Source: Byssothecium circinans
Taxonomy: Eukaryota > Ascomycota > Dothideomycetes > Pleosporales > Massarinaceae
NCBI GenBank assembly: GCA_010015675.1
Contig: ML977069.1
Span: forward strand, 1 to 41,206
Direction: 5' to 3'
Length of the DNA stretch: 41,206 nt
Position 1 is the first letter of the stretch, and each line of letters starts with the position of its first letter. Positions 40,757 through 41,206 of the stretch are shown here, one piece after another. A program made the translations under genes and the position numbers. Below the pieces are notes generated by a model, which had not been told where the DNA came from, searched no databases, and saw only the letters and a program-made list of their open reading frames with translations.

Positions 40757-41206
40757 ATGCCTCCACGCGCAATCACCACGGCTGCTACTGCGGCGTCCGA
40801 CACCATTCTCAGTGGTCCGAAGAACTGGGATGCTTGGTTTACCGTGTTCAAAGGCAAAGCTATTGCTGCTGATCTATGGCAATACCTTGATCCAGAGGCT
40901 ACTAATAAGCCCTCGCTCGAACCACCACCACAGCCAACGGGCAACGAATCGAACGCACGCGCTATCATTTGGAAGGAACGTCGCAAGGAATACACTGTTA
41001 AATACAAACTGCTATCGGACCTGGGCAACCACATGCTCAATACGATTGAAACCACGCTGTACGGGCAACTCGTCGACCATCCTAAGGTTGCTGAGAAGCT
41101 CGAAATCCTCCATACCATGTTCAATCGAACCCAAGCGGTCAAAGTCAACGAAGCGCGCAATGAATACAACAACTGCAAGAAGAAAACAGTAGGGCGAGAT
41201 ACCTTT
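40757..41206 (+). CDS. retrotransposon gag, N-terminal part, open at window edge
   Basis: The frame opens at ATG 40757 (MPPRAITTAATAASDTILSG) and runs without stop to the last base, 150 codons. NWDAWFTVFKGKA and WQYLDP, followed by a segment ending IWKERRKEYTVKYKLLSDL and a helix around KLEILHTMF, match the N-terminal gag pattern of copia elements (W-x-x-W near the start, then a helical capsid domain). Gag forms the virus-like particle in which the element's RNA is reverse-transcribed. The zinc knuckle, protease, integrase and reverse transcriptase would follow beyond the window. Confidence 0.82.
   Translation, partial: MPPRAITTAATAASDTILSGPKNWDAWFTVFKGKAIAADLWQYLDPEATNKPSLEPPPQPTGNESNARAIIWKERRKEYTVKYKLLSDLGNHMLNTIETTLYGQLVDHPKVAEKLEILHTMFNRTQAVKVNEARNEYNNCKKKTVGRDTF

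Larger units (their letters stand above)
40455..41206 (+). mobile_element. Ty1/copia-type LTR retrotransposon, 5' part, continues past the window
   Basis: It consists of a 157-bp 5' LTR, a primer-binding site matching initiator tRNA-Met, a short leader and the beginning of a gag frame open at the window end. It lies inside the PKS-NRPS coding sequence, in the opposite orientation. The five bases before the LTR (GACTA, 40450-40454) are the expected target-site duplicate. Intact LTR ends and an open gag suggest a young insertion. Pol and the 3' LTR, if present, are outside the window. Confidence 0.85.

Noticed and set aside
1..41206. CRISPR arrays, operons or bacterial ribosome binding sites
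   Set aside because: Gene structure with spliceosomal introns is eukaryotic; the only regular repeats are the minisatellite and short tandem duplications.

Overview
The window looks like nuclear DNA of a filamentous ascomycete, possibly a Dothideomycete (class placement is a guess from gene content). The grounds are short GT-AG introns of about 43-165 nt, recognisable fungal families (NACHT/ankyrin STAND protein, DUF6594 membrane protein, SRPK-like kinase, PKS-NRPS, family 18 chitinase without a clear signal peptide) and a Ty1/copia element primed by initiator tRNA-Met. All spliced models were joined by eye from frame, splice sites and family resemblance; no search was run.

Layout. 0.6-1.2 kb: a small helical protein (paralog A). 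1.6-3.0 kb: FAD monooxygenase. 4.0-4.8 kb: pyroglutamyl-peptidase-like gene with an odd 5' end. 5.1-8.6 kb: NLR-type STAND protein (N-terminal helical domain, NACHT, ankyrins, ZZ finger). 9.2-9.4 kb: candidate tiny secreted protein. 10.1-11.5 kb: GH18 chitinase. 11.8-13.6 kb: chaperonin CCT eta. 14.1-14.8 kb: F-box-like (2EXR/DUF7730-like) protein. 15.8-21.6 kb: an array of five divergent members of the paralog A family (B, C, D, F, E in map order); D and F carry two copies of the domain, C has a stop followed by an open tail, and F is a multiply broken pseudogene. 21.8-23.4 kb: DUF6594 three-pass membrane protein. 23.7-24.2 kb: three-exon gene for a 120-residue protein. 24.8-26.3 kb: caspase-like protein with a His/Cys pair. 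26.5-27.9 kb: SRPK-like kinase with altered catalytic residues. 28.4-29.0 kb: secreted eight-cysteine protein. 30.6-31.6 kb: F-box pseudogene.

31.8-41.2 kb is a decaying secondary-metabolite locus: a four-exon O-methyltransferase, a rhodopsin-domain gene fragment, a G-rich 9-bp minisatellite, and the C-terminal half of a PKS-NRPS megasynthase (KR-ACP-C-A-PCP-R/Dieckmann). The megasynthase reading frame runs directly into the 5' LTR of a copia retrotransposon and also holds a one-base frameshift. The missing KS-AT-DH part should lie beyond the right edge, on the far side of the element.

The best candidate for something undescribed is the paralog array. Its proteins share a two-part signature (P-x-x-E-A ... 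C, followed about 20 residues later by [LI]-[ND]-V-x-x-L; then [ED]-Q-[IL]) that I do not recognise as a named family, and they show birth-and-death evolution within 6 kb. No function can be assigned from sequence. The STAND receptor and caspase-like gene in the same window make a self/non-self or cell-death setting a reasonable hypothesis only.
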